Source: Larkinella sp049445795 (GTDB taxonomy: Bacteria; Bacteroidota; Bacteroidia; Cytophagales; Spirosomataceae). Taken from it: DNA of 64,000 nt. The stretch covers positions 496,001 to 560,000 of the forward strand of contig NZ_JBMSDT010000001.1 of the NCBI RefSeq assembly GCF_049445795.1, given 5' to 3'. Each line of letters opens with the position of its first letter. Position 1 is the stretch's first letter. The notes beneath the pieces were generated by a model. The model was given only the letters and a program-made list of their open reading frames with translations. It searched no databases and was not told the DNA's origin. Below, in pieces: positions 34,063 through 42,070 of this stretch. The position numbers were made by a program, and so were the translations under genes.

Positions 34063-34311
34063 TTATAGACCTAATTCTTTTTTCAGATCGTTCAACGAGA
34101 TCGTGGGTTCGTTAGCAGCTAACACCTTTTCGGCTTCCCGAACATCCCGCTCATCCTCAAGCCTTTCCAGCAATTCCAGGTCTTCAATCGAAATAATGGC
34201 CGCTACTTTCTTTCCCCGTCGGGTCAAAACAACCGGTTCTTTTCCAAAAGCAGCTTGGTTCACCAAATCGGCAAATTGATTCCGGGCTTCGGCCGTTGAC
34301 AATATTTTCAT
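34063..34311 (-). CDS. Phd/YefM-family antitoxin
   Basis: 82 residues from the ATG at 34311 (MKILSTAEARNQFADLVNQA, the classical Phd/YefM start); the longer frame adds 48 implausible residues. The N-terminal DNA-binding half is followed by KEPVVLTRRGKKVAAIISIE and an acidic helical tail that should wrap the RelE toxin. It precedes the toxin gene, as is normal, and probably represses its own promoter through TGTAC-containing sites at 34352-34393. Confidence 0.9.
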   Translation of the reverse strand: MKILSTAEARNQFADLVNQAAFGKEPVVLTRRGKKVAAIISIEDLELLERLEDERDVREAEKVLAANEPTISLNDLKKELGL

Positions 34312-34351
34312 TTTAGCACAGTTAAGTAAGGCTTTTCTATAAAGGATAAAG

Positions 34352-34393
34352 GTACGGTTTTGTACGAATTGATCGAAATGTACATTACGTACA
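34352..34393 (-). promoter_or_regulatory. Probable operator of the Phd/RelE module
   Basis: A perfect-armed palindrome TGTAC-N5-GTACA (34379-34393) and a second pair of GTAC boxes (34352-34355, 34362-34365) lie 40-80 bases upstream of the antitoxin ATG. YefM of E. coli recognises TGTACA-containing palindromes, so autoregulation is likely. Confidence 0.55.
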
Positions 34394-34451
34394 ATTTGTA
34401 ACAAAAAAAGGGACGCATTGGTCCCTTTTTTGCATGATCCGTTCAGTTGAT

Positions 34452-35201
34452 TCACATATACTCCAAATCCCGGCCCAACCGTAACTTCAGGACGCCCAGT
34501 TTGTTCAGCAGCAGGATCAGCGGGTAAGCCGGGTCAAACTCGTGCCAGCGAAAACCGCCGAAGTTGGGCCGACCGCCAAATTTGTGGTGGTTGTTGTGGT
34601 AGGCTTCGCCCATCATCAGGAAATCGAACGGCAGCAGGTTTTTGGCCGTATCGTTCACTTCAAAATTAGTGTAACCATACTTGTGTGAATACCAGTTGAT
34701 GATCGCGCCGTGAACCGGCCCCATCAGGTAGTGAATCGGCAGCAGCAGGAACATCCACCAGGCCGTCGCAAAATAGATGTAAAATAAGGTGTAGGCCGTT
34801 CCCCAGGCCAGCCGGACTGCCCAGCGGTCGCCAAACCACTCCATCCATTGCCAATTGGGCACGCCTTTTTTGAACTTGGCCGGAATGTCGTCGCGGTTAT
34901 GCACGATGTTGTTGTAGAACGCTTTGGTCTTCCACATCATGTCGAAAATGCCGTTCGAGTAATCGGGCGAGTGCGGGTCTTTCTCGGTGTCGGCGTAGGC
35001 GTGGTGCAACCGGTGCATGATACCGTAAGCGCGGGGGCTCAAAAACGAAGATCCCTGCGAAATAAAGGTCAATACGTAGAATACCTTTTCCCAGCCTTTA
35101 CTCATCGTAAACATCTGGTGGGCGGCATAGCGGTGGAGAAAGAACGTCTGCATCAGTACGGACAGGTACCAATGAGTCAGAAAGAAAATAAGAATGGGCA
35201 T
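34452..35201 (-). CDS. Acyl-CoA/fatty acid desaturase
   Basis: 249 residues, a membrane di-iron desaturase. Three His boxes are in order: HRYAAH (about residue 23), HRLHH (about 63) and HNNHH (about 207), which bind the iron pair. Hydrophobic spans lie between. The layout (HX4H, HX2HH, HX2HH) and length fit delta-9 acyl-CoA/acyl-lipid desaturases that introduce a double bond into membrane fatty acids. It acts in the inner membrane. Monocistronic; the N-terminus has no exported domain. Confidence 0.9.
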   Translation of the reverse strand: MPILIFFLTHWYLSVLMQTFFLHRYAAHQMFTMSKGWEKVFYVLTFISQGSSFLSPRAYGIMHRLHHAYADTEKDPHSPDYSNGIFDMMWKTKAFYNNIVHNRDDIPAKFKKGVPNWQWMEWFGDRWAVRLAWGTAYTLFYIYFATAWWMFLLLPIHYLMGPVHGAIINWYSHKYGYTNFEVNDTAKNLLPFDFLMMGEAYHNNHHKFGGRPNFGGFRWHEFDPAYPLILLLNKLGVLKLRLGRDLEYM

Positions 35202-35457
35202 ACGGTGCTAAACGAGCCTTTGTGGCTCGTCGGGAGGAAAAGTGAGCGATAAAACCAATCCGGTGATTTGCCGGTTTAACGCCCGTAAAGGTGCCGGCTC
35301 ACCGGCGGTTTTTCCATGAGATTGGTCAGGAAGATTATTGATCCCGCTCAGTGAGCTTGACCCTGAAAAGTGGACATTGAAATGGTGGAAAATAAGTCCG
35401 CGACAAGCTTTATGAGTTGGGCTTTTTCTTCTTCCAGCGGCCCCAAAGCGTCCCGGA
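35202..35457. other. Intergenic region with a hairpin and a possible mobile-element scar
   Basis: No supported gene. A small hairpin ACGAGCC / GGCTCGT lies at 35212-35230 in the leader of the desaturase gene. At 35357-35378 the sequence TTGACCCTGAAAAGTGGACA looks like the terminal repeat of some IS3-like insertion sequences, and the minus strand here can be read as a short C-terminal peptide-like frame. This is only suggestive. Confidence 0.35.
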
Positions 35458-35458
35458 T

Positions 35459-35498
35459 AAAAAACAAAACCCGCTAACTCTTTGAAAGTTAGCGGGTT
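35459..35498 (-). terminator. Terminator downstream of tRNA-Arg
   Basis: 12-bp stem AACCCGCTAACT / AGTTAGCGGGTT (35468-35479 with 35487-35498); on the minus strand it is followed by a TTTTGTTTTTT tract, 15 bases after the tRNA 3' end. Confidence 0.85.
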
Positions 35499-35512
35499 GA
35501 AAAATTAATTAG

Positions 35513-35584
35513 TGAACCCGAAGGGATTCGAACCCCTATCTTCAGAACCGGAATCTGAAATTCTATCCATTGAACTACGGGTCC
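35513..35584 (-). tRNA. tRNA-Arg (anticodon CCG)
   Basis: Folds as a full cloverleaf of 72 nt on the minus strand: acceptor GGACCCG pairs with CGGGTTC (one G-U), D arm GTTC..GAAT, anticodon stem TCAGA/TCTGA with loop TTCCGGT giving anticodon CCG, and T arm with GGTTCGAATCC. The 3' CCA is not encoded. CCG reads the CGG arginine codon. Confidence 0.93.
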
Positions 35585-35614
35585 AGAACGAACGCGCGGT
35601 GTCGTTTCGGGTTG

Positions 35615-35647
35615 CAAATATAGGGAATCTTGCTCCGTTTTCACAAA
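35615..35647 (-). promoter_or_regulatory. Promoter of tRNA-Arg
   Basis: On the minus strand a -7 box TATATTTG (35615-35622) and a TTTG (35644-35647) are 21 bases apart, close to the Bacteroidota consensus; the tRNA 5' end is 30 bases downstream. Confidence 0.6.
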
Positions 35648-35723
35648 TCCGTTTTTTTTCTTTTTTCAATTTTCTTCCCCTTCCCCTGCCCTATGCCCTA
35701 CGCCCCATGCCTTTCCCCCTCAT

Positions 35724-36410
35724 TCACAGCAACTTCATGGTGTCGTAATCGCCCACGGCCTGGAGGTATAAAAAATGAATCAGCAGCCCGTTGATGTTGT
35801 TGATGAGCTTGTGCGCTTCCGGTAGGGTTGTCACGGCCGTCGTGATCCGCTCAAATTCGGAGGCCACGCCCATGTTTTTGTGGTGAAACGCCATGATCTC
35901 CTCGCGCGGCAGTTCCCGTTCGAGGTAGTAATAGTGCATGGCTTCGTCGCTCGTGCCCGTACTCGGAAAACAGAGCCGGTTCATGAGCCGGGTCAGTTCG
36001 TCGGGCCGGACGGTCAGGCCGATCTCCTCCCCCACCTCGCGGGCGGCCACCTCCGCCGGATCGTCCGATGCATCGACCATACCCGCCGGGTGCTCGTAGG
36101 TGTGCGAGCCGTCGCAAATCCGGCGTTGGCGCACCAGCACCACGTATTTTTCCTTCGTCTCCCGGTCGATCAGGCACACCAGCACCGACACGGCGTGGCC
36201 TTTCAGGAACAGCGCGGGCGGTATTTTATCGCCCTCGGGCGTGTCGGCGTCCACTTCGAGCATGGCAAACAACACTTCGCCGTTGTGGCGTCGGCGGATA
36301 TAAAACTCATCGACTTTGTGAATAATCAGCCCGTTGGTTTCGGCCTGTTGCCGCCAGAACCGGTATTTGGGCGCGTCGGCCAGCGATTCTTTTTTCGTTT
36401 CGTGTTTCAT
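35724..36410 (-). CDS. NUDIX hydrolase
   Basis: 228 residues from the ATG at 36410 (MKHETKKESLADAPKYRF). The NUDIX box is GMVDASDDPAEVAAREVGEEIGL-like at mid-protein: G-x5-D-x7-REVxEEIGL, with Asp replacing the first conserved Glu. The preceding VLVRQRRICDGSHTYEHPAG resembles ADP-ribose/ADP-sugar pyrophosphatases, which hydrolyse nucleoside diphosphate-linked sugars. Substrate not settled. It is a monocistronic gene, divergent from the Anbu gene. Confidence 0.85.
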   Translation of the reverse strand: MKHETKKESLADAPKYRFWRQQAETNGLIIHKVDEFYIRRRHNGEVLFAMLEVDADTPEGDKIPPALFLKGHAVSVLVCLIDRETKEKYVVLVRQRRICDGSHTYEHPAGMVDASDDPAEVAAREVGEEIGLTVRPDELTRLMNRLCFPSTGTSDEAMHYYYLERELPREEIMAFHHKNMGVASEFERITTAVTTLPEAHKLINNINGLLIHFLYLQAVGDYDTMKLL

Positions 36411-36578
36411 TCTTCGAGGTTGTTTCCTGCCTGGCCGACCGAATTTGGTACGGTTTTGGCCCTGCAAGTAACAAACCCTTTTTTAAAAACCCGTCTGCAA
36501 TTACGACCCCTGATGAAACAAAACCGGGTTGTTTTTGCAAAAACTGGTTGAAAACAGAAGCCCAAAGTCGGAAACCTG

Positions 36579-36586
36579 TATATTTG
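36579..36586 (+). promoter_or_regulatory. -7 box TATATTTG upstream of Anbu gene
   Basis: Exact TAnnTTTG box 32 bases before the ATG. No convincing -33 box at 19-21 bases. Confidence 0.45.
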
Positions 36587-36618
36587 CCATTCGCCATAGC
36601 TTGTAGTTTCCTGATTCA

Positions 36619-37344
36619 ATGACGTATTGTTTAGGTATCAAAGTAGCCGCCGGCCTAGTCGCCATTGCCGACACCCGACTGACCTCCGGCTCCGAAGTTT
36701 CGTCCAATCGCAAGATTTCGGTTCACGAACTGGAAAACCACTCTCTGTTCATCATGACCTCCGGCCTGCGCTCCGTACGCGACAAAGCCATTACCTATTT
36801 TCGGGAAGTGATTGGCGAGAAAGACCGTTCGTTCAACAAGTTATACAAAGCCGTCAATGCATTTGGCGAACAGGTCAGGCGGGTGGCCCGGGAAGACAAG
36901 CTGGCGCTGGAAGCTTCAGCGCTTAACTTCAACCTGAACGCCATCGTGGGTGGGCAACTCGAAGACGACGAAGAACACAAGCTGTATATGCTCTATCCGG
37001 AAGGCAACTGGGTCGAAGTCGATCAGGGCTCTCCGTTTAAAATCATCGGTAATTCGGGCTACGGAAAACCCCTGCTGTACCGTAACCTGACCTATGAATC
37101 GTCGCTTCAGGAAGCATTAAAGATGGGTTTTCTGGCCTTCGACGCCACGCGGGTCAGCGCCAACGACGTCGACTACCCGCTCGATGTGGTCGTCTACGCC
37201 AAAGATAGCTTTCACCTGATCGAACACCGGCTCCAGAAAGAAGACATGGAAGGGGTTTCACACCAGTGGAGTGCGTTACTGAATAATTCGGTCCGGAAAC
37301 TTCCGACGGACTGGATGGACCCTATTTTCAACCGAATCAGTTAA
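36619..37344 (+). CDS. Anbu-type (proteasome-like) peptidase
   Basis: 241 residues that fit the Anbu/BPH branch of the proteasome/HslV fold. Removal of Met1 would expose Thr2 (MTYCLGIKVAAGLVAIADTR), the N-terminal nucleophile of proteasome subunits. DTRLTSGSEV and GNSGYGKPLLYRN are family marks. Length and the lack of a propeptide fit. Anbu forms open ring or helical assemblies; its substrates are unknown. In other bacteria it lies in an operon with a transglutaminase, an alpha-E protein and an ATP-grasp enzyme. Here only the transglutaminase (37 bases downstream) is present. Confidence 0.88.
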   Translation: MTYCLGIKVAAGLVAIADTRLTSGSEVSSNRKISVHELENHSLFIMTSGLRSVRDKAITYFREVIGEKDRSFNKLYKAVNAFGEQVRRVAREDKLALEASALNFNLNAIVGGQLEDDEEHKLYMLYPEGNWVEVDQGSPFKIIGNSGYGKPLLYRNLTYESSLQEALKMGFLAFDATRVSANDVDYPLDVVVYAKDSFHLIEHRLQKEDMEGVSHQWSALLNNSVRKLPTDWMDPIFNRIS

Positions 37345-37381
37345 GGAAGAGCGCCTATTGCCTAAACTTCTCCGCAGATCC

Positions 37382-38224
37382 ATGAAACTTCGGGTTACGC
37401 ATGAACTCCGGTACGACTACTCCGCGGCCGTTGCGCTGGAACCGCATACGCTGTATTTGTACCCCAGAATTTACCCCCATCAACGGTTGGCCGACTATCA
37501 ATTGCTCATCGACCCCTTACCCGGCAAACTCGTCATGAATGTCGACATTGAGGGTAATGTTCAGCAGTTGATCTACTTCAGCAACCTGACCGATTCGCTG
37601 GTCGTGCGGGCCGATATGGAAGTGGAATCGGATCTGTATAACGCCTACGACTTTGTGCTGTTCCCGTTTGAAACCCAGCGGATTCCGTTCCAGTATTCCG
37701 ATGCCGACCGGAAGCTGCTCGAACCGTACCTCGAACGGTCGGGTGTGACGACGCTGGTAGAGCAATACGCCCGGCAGATTGCCTCGGAAGCCAAGTGGCA
37801 AACCGTGCCGTTTCTGTCGCACCTCTGCACGACGATTCGCAACAATTTTGCCTACGAAACCCGCGACCTCGGACCGGCCACCTCGGCCGAAATGACCCTG
37901 ATTTCGCGCAACGGTTCCTGCCGCGATTATGCCGTGCTGTACATTGCCGCCTGCCGCAGCATCGGTCTGGCGGCCCGGTTTGTGAGTGGGTATTTGTACG
38001 GCAATCCGCAGCAGGAACACGAGTTGCATGCCTGGGCGGAGGTCTACCTGCCGGGGGCAGGCTGGCGCGGTTTCGACCCCACAGAGGGTTCGGTGGTCAT
38101 CAACCACCACGTCTCGCTGGCGGCTTCGTTCTTCCACGACCGACTGCCTCCGCTGTCCGGGATTTTCCGCGGACAGGCCCGCTCAAATATGACCGCCAGG
38201 GTGTCGATTACCGGTATCGAATAA
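37382..38224 (+). CDS. Transglutaminase-like cysteine peptidase (Anbu partner)
   Basis: 280 residues from ATG 37382; an in-frame TTG 8 codons upstream is less likely. An N-terminal Bact_transglu_N domain (MKLRVTHELRYDYSAAV and HTLYLYPRIYPHQRL) precedes the transglutaminase/papain-fold core with triad Cys180 (NGSCRDYA), His216 (HELHAWAEVYL) and Asp232 (GFDPTEG). No signal peptide, so cytoplasmic. The same pair is conserved in Anbu loci, where a peptide-like product assembled by an ATP-grasp/alpha-E pair has been proposed. Whether it cuts or links peptides is not known. Confidence 0.9.
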   Translation: MKLRVTHELRYDYSAAVALEPHTLYLYPRIYPHQRLADYQLLIDPLPGKLVMNVDIEGNVQQLIYFSNLTDSLVVRADMEVESDLYNAYDFVLFPFETQRIPFQYSDADRKLLEPYLERSGVTTLVEQYARQIASEAKWQTVPFLSHLCTTIRNNFAYETRDLGPATSAEMTLISRNGSCRDYAVLYIAACRSIGLAARFVSGYLYGNPQQEHELHAWAEVYLPGAGWRGFDPTEGSVVINHHVSLAASFFHDRLPPLSGIFRGQARSNMTARVSITGIE

Positions 38225-38251
38225 ATTAACCGGTCGATTGAAAAAACCCGC

Positions 38252-38259
38252 TATATTTG
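38252..38259 (+). promoter_or_regulatory. -7 box TATATTTG upstream of glmM
   Basis: TAnnTTTG match 172 bases before the glmM start; would imply a long leader. No -33 box at the right spacing. Confidence 0.35.
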
Positions 38260-38430
38260 CTCGTAATAGCTGAATTGACTGGCTGCAATGGTTTGATGGC
38301 ATCAGGGCTGAAGCGCAATGCGGTTTGCCGCTAAACATCTTCGTGTTTACATTAGCTATGCTTTCAACCAGTTAACAGCTCAACCATTTGACAATCAGCC
38401 CATTCTGCACTTTAATCTTATTCTTTCAAC

Positions 38431-39840
38431 GTGGCATTAATTAAGTCGATTTCCGGAATACGTGGAACAATTGGTGGGCGAAGTGGTGATGGGCTTACGC
38501 CTTTGGATGTCGTAAAATTTACGGCCGCTTACGGTTATTGGGTCCGGCAACGGCACCCGGAAAACCGAACGGTAGTGATCGGGCGCGACGGCCGGCTGTC
38601 GGGCGAAATGGTGTCCAAACTGGTTTCGGCCACCCTTCAGGGCCTGGGATTAAACGTGGTTGACTTGGGCTTATCGACCACGCCGACGGTCGAGCTGGCC
38701 GTGACGGGCGAAAAAGCCGCTGGCGGTATCATCCTGACGGCCAGCCACAACCCGATCCAGTGGAACGCCCTGAAACTGCTGAATGAGGACGGCGAATTTA
38801 TTTCGGAAAAAGACGGCGCGGAAGTCCTCGCCATTGCCGAGTCAGAAGCGATTGATTTTGCGGAAGTCCGGAAGCTGGGCAGTTACCGCACCGATGATAC
38901 CTGGCTCCAAAAACACATTGACGCCATTCTGGCACTGCCGCTGGTTGACCGGGAGGTCATTGCCGCCCGGAAATTCCGGATCGTGGTGGATGCGGTTAAT
39001 TCCACTGGCGGAATCGTAGTGCCGATGCTGCTGGAAGCCCTGGGCGTCGAAACCGTTCAGAAACTGCATTGTGAACCGACGGGCCAGTTTGCCCACAACC
39101 CGGAACCACTGCCCGAAAACCTGCGCGACATTATTCACGAAATTGAGAAAAACGAATACGACCTCGGCATCGTGGTTGACCCGGATGTCGACCGGCTGGC
39201 GCTAATCTGCGAAGACGGGTCCCCGTTCGGCGAAGAATATACGCTGGTGGCGGTGGCTGATTACGTCTTGAAAAACCGGCCGGCCGAATCAGGCCCCGGT
39301 AACACGGTTTCGAACCTCTCCTCGACGGTGGCACTGCGCGATGTGACCCAGAAGTACGGCGGGAAGCACTCGGCTTCGGCGGTTGGGGAAGTCAACGTGG
39401 TGGCGCTGATGAAGGAAGTGGGCGCGGCCATCGGGGGCGAGGGCAACGGCGGAATCATCTATCCGGACCTGCACCTGGGCCGCGATGCCCTCGTCGGCAT
39501 TGCGCTGTTCCTGACGCACCTGGCAAAATTCGGCAAATCAGCCTCCATCCTGCGCCGAACCTACCCGAATTATTACATTTCCAAAAACAAAATTGAGTTG
39601 ACGCCCACCATCGACGTGGATGCGGTTTTGGAGCAAATCAAGACAAAATACGCCAAGAATCCGATCAATACCATCGACGGCGTCAAGATCGAATTTGACA
39701 AGGAATGGGTACACCTGCGGAAATCGAACACCGAGCCCATCATCCGGATTTATTCTGAGTCCGACACGCTTTCGACCGCCGACTACCTGGCGAACAAAAT
39801 CATTTCCGACATCAAGGAGGTCATTTCGGCCAAGCGGTAA
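38431..39840 (+). CDS. glmM: Phosphoglucosamine mutase
   Basis: 469 residues from GTG 38431 (MALIKSISGIRGTIGG, the exact N-terminal motif). Active-site phosphoserine is Ser105 in TASHNPIQWNALK; the metal loop is VDPDVDRLAL; the sugar loop GEGNGGIIYPD and phosphate-binding RKSNTEPIIRIY follow. It converts glucosamine-6-phosphate to glucosamine-1-phosphate on the way to UDP-GlcNAc for wall and lipid A synthesis. The short, Bacteroidota-type form may also act on other phosphohexoses. Monocistronic, with a long leader. Confidence 0.95.
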   Translation: MALIKSISGIRGTIGGRSGDGLTPLDVVKFTAAYGYWVRQRHPENRTVVIGRDGRLSGEMVSKLVSATLQGLGLNVVDLGLSTTPTVELAVTGEKAAGGIILTASHNPIQWNALKLLNEDGEFISEKDGAEVLAIAESEAIDFAEVRKLGSYRTDDTWLQKHIDAILALPLVDREVIAARKFRIVVDAVNSTGGIVVPMLLEALGVETVQKLHCEPTGQFAHNPEPLPENLRDIIHEIEKNEYDLGIVVDPDVDRLALICEDGSPFGEEYTLVAVADYVLKNRPAESGPGNTVSNLSSTVALRDVTQKYGGKHSASAVGEVNVVALMKEVGAAIGGEGNGGIIYPDLHLGRDALVGIALFLTHLAKFGKSASILRRTYPNYYISKNKIELTPTIDVDAVLEQIKTKYAKNPINTIDGVKIEFDKEWVHLRKSNTEPIIRIYSESDTLSTADYLANKIISDIKEVISAKR

Positions 39841-39872
39841 TTCCAGCCAGCCGCCCCTAATCCACACGCGGG

Positions 39873-39903
39873 TTGGGGGTAGTTGCCGAATTTCGTACCT
39901 TTG
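39873..39903 (+). promoter_or_regulatory. Promoter of the cysteine desulfurase gene
   Basis: TTGG (39873-39876), exactly 19 bases, then TACCTTTG (39896-39903): a near-perfect Bacteroidota promoter, 21 bases before the ATG. Confidence 0.7.
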
Positions 39904-39924
39904 TGGTGTTTTACACGACATCAC

Positions 39925-41094
39925 ATGCGCGCTTACTTCGACAATGCGGCCACCACCCGGCTCGACCCGGACGTGCTGGAAGCCATGCTCCCCCTCATGA
40001 CCGAGGACTTCGGCAACCCTTCATCCATTCACGCCCACGGCCGGAAAGTGCGAACCGCCATCGAAAAGGCCCGGAAAACCGTCGCGTCGCTGCTCCACAC
40101 CTCACCCGCCGAAATCTTTTTTACTTCCGGCGGCACCGAAGCCGACAATACCGCCATCCGGAGTTCCATCGAAACCTACGGACTGACGCACGCCATCACG
40201 TCTCCGCTCGAACACCACGCGGTGTTGCACACGCTGGAACACCTGGCGAAAAAAAATGTGATCAAACTGAGTCTGGTGGAAGTCGATGAAGATGGCCGCA
40301 TCAATCTGGCGCACCTGGAAGAACTGCTGCACGCGCATCCCGACACGCTGGTGTCGCTGATGCATGGCAACAACGAAATCGGCAACCTGCTCGATCTGAA
40401 CGCCGTCGGCCAGCTTTGTCAGGAGTACCAGGCGGTTTTTCATTCCGATACCGTGCAGACAATGGGTCATTTCCGCCATAATCTTCAGCACCTTCCGGTT
40501 GATTTCATCGTTGGGGCCGCCCATAAATTCCACGGACCGAAGGGCGTCGGTTTTCTGTACGTCAACGCGAACACCAAATCCGGTCGCGGACCGATTCATC
40601 CGTTCGTTCACGGCGGTTCGCAGGAGCGCAACATGCGGGGCGGCACCGAGAACGTCTACGGCATCGTCGGCCTGGCAAAAGCGCTGGAAATTGCCTACGC
40701 CCAGATGGAAAACCACCGCCAGCACATCGAAAGCCTGAAAAGCCGGATGATCGAACAACTGCGCGAACGGTTGGAAGGCGTGTCATTCAACGGGCTGTCG
40801 GCCGATCTTTCCGCTAGTTTGTACACGGTTTTGAACGTCAGCCTGCCCGCTTCGGATCTGAGTGACATGCTGCTGTTCAACCTCGACATTGCCGGGATTT
40901 CGGCTTCGGGCGGCAGCGCCTGCACCAGTGGCTCCAACCTCGGCTCGCATGTCCTGTCGGCCCTGCCTAATAACGATCCAGATCGGGGTGCTATCCGTTT
41001 TTCGTTCAGCAAGTACAACACCGCCGACGAAGTGGATTACGCCGTCAATACCCTGGTCGAACTTTACCAACGCGAGCAGGAAGTCGTCAAATAA
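39925..41094 (+). CDS. Cysteine desulfurase (NifS/IscS-like, class V aminotransferase)
   Basis: 389 residues from ATG 39925 (MRAYFDNAATTRLDP, exact NifS start); a longer frame begins within the promoter. PLP lysine is Lys201 in AAHKFHGPKG. The catalytic Cys333 lies in SGGSACTSGSN. The enzyme takes sulfur from cysteine as a persulfide for Fe-S clusters and other sulfur transfers. The short active-site loop, SACTSGS, matches group I (NifS/IscS). The iscU/iscA genes are not adjacent, so its pathway partner is elsewhere. Strong promoter upstream. Confidence 0.93.
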   Translation: MRAYFDNAATTRLDPDVLEAMLPLMTEDFGNPSSIHAHGRKVRTAIEKARKTVASLLHTSPAEIFFTSGGTEADNTAIRSSIETYGLTHAITSPLEHHAVLHTLEHLAKKNVIKLSLVEVDEDGRINLAHLEELLHAHPDTLVSLMHGNNEIGNLLDLNAVGQLCQEYQAVFHSDTVQTMGHFRHNLQHLPVDFIVGAAHKFHGPKGVGFLYVNANTKSGRGPIHPFVHGGSQERNMRGGTENVYGIVGLAKALEIAYAQMENHRQHIESLKSRMIEQLRERLEGVSFNGLSADLSASLYTVLNVSLPASDLSDMLLFNLDIAGISASGGSACTSGSNLGSHVLSALPNNDPDRGAIRFSFSKYNTADEVDYAVNTLVELYQREQEVVK

Positions 41095-41209
41095 GCTCAG
41101 CCATAGGTCAAGCCCCTGTCAGGAGTTGAGCTGATAAGATTGCTTTTTTGCAACCTTCCTGATAGCAGGCTGGTTACTACCTTCGTTACACCAACTCAAG
41201 GTAACCACT

Positions 41210-42070
41210 ATGGTATCCCGTACTTGCCTGATTACCGGTGCCAACTCCGGCATCGGAAGAATAACCGCCCTCGAATTAGCTAAAAAAGGTTTCAATATCA
41301 TCATGCTGTGCCGGAGTCTGGAAAAGGCCCGGCCCGTTCGGCAGGAAATCAAACAGGTCAGCAAAACCGGGCACGTCGATCTGGTCTGGTGCGATCTGGC
41401 CAGCCAGTCGTCGGTGATTCAGGCCGCCCGCGAGGTCAACGACCGCTACGACCGGCTCGATGTGCTGGTCAACAACGCCGGTTTGTACATCGATACCGAA
41501 CAGTACTCGCCCGAAGGCATCGAACTGACGTTTGCGACCAACCACCTCGGCCCTTTTTTATTGACAAATCTCCTGCTGAACCTACTCCGGAAAGGTCATC
41601 AGCCCCGTATCGTGACGGTTTCATCGGAAGCCCACCGCTGGGACCGGGGATTCATTTTTGACGAACTCGCCAAACCGCGTAGCTACGATGGAATGAAAGC
41701 CTACGGAGCTTCTAAGCTGGCAAATATTCTGTTCGCCAGGGAACTGGCTGACCGGCTGGCGGGCGAAGGTATCACCTCGAACAGCCTGCATCCGGGTGTT
41801 GTGAAAACCAACTTTGCGCAAAGTGCCAAAACGCTTCAGGGCCTAATTTTCGGCCTGATGCGCCCTTTTTTCATCAGTCCGGAAAAGGGCGCTGAAACAA
41901 CTATTTATTTGGCTGCGTCGCCGGAAATTGAAAACGTGACCGGTTTGTATTTTGCCAAAAACCGTCCGAAAACACCCAGCGCAGCCGCCCAGAGCCAGTA
42001 CAATGCCACCCAACTCTGGGCGCTGAGCGAGGAACTGACGCAGGTGAAAAAACACTTGGCGACAGTTTAA
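41210..42070 (+). CDS. SDR family oxidoreductase (retinol dehydrogenase-like)
   Basis: 286 residues with the classical short-chain dehydrogenase pattern: cofactor loop TGANSGIG near the N-terminus, VNNAGLYID (NNAG), catalytic Tyr/Lys in YGASKLANILFA, and NSLHPGVVKTNFA. The YxxxK-LAN spacing and the C-terminal region resemble retinol dehydrogenase-type SDRs. It reduces or oxidises a carbonyl/alcohol with NAD(P); substrate unknown. It converges with the trans-sulfuration enzyme gene, sharing 4 bases with its stop. Confidence 0.9.
   Translation: MVSRTCLITGANSGIGRITALELAKKGFNIIMLCRSLEKARPVRQEIKQVSKTGHVDLVWCDLASQSSVIQAAREVNDRYDRLDVLVNNAGLYIDTEQYSPEGIELTFATNHLGPFLLTNLLLNLLRKGHQPRIVTVSSEAHRWDRGFIFDELAKPRSYDGMKAYGASKLANILFARELADRLAGEGITSNSLHPGVVKTNFAQSAKTLQGLIFGLMRPFFISPEKGAETTIYLAASPEIENVTGLYFAKNRPKTPSAAAQSQYNATQLWALSEELTQVKKHLATV

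Noticed and set aside
35512..35748. 78-codon + strand frame across tRNA-Arg
   Set aside because: It reads through the tRNA gene and its flanks, so it is chance.
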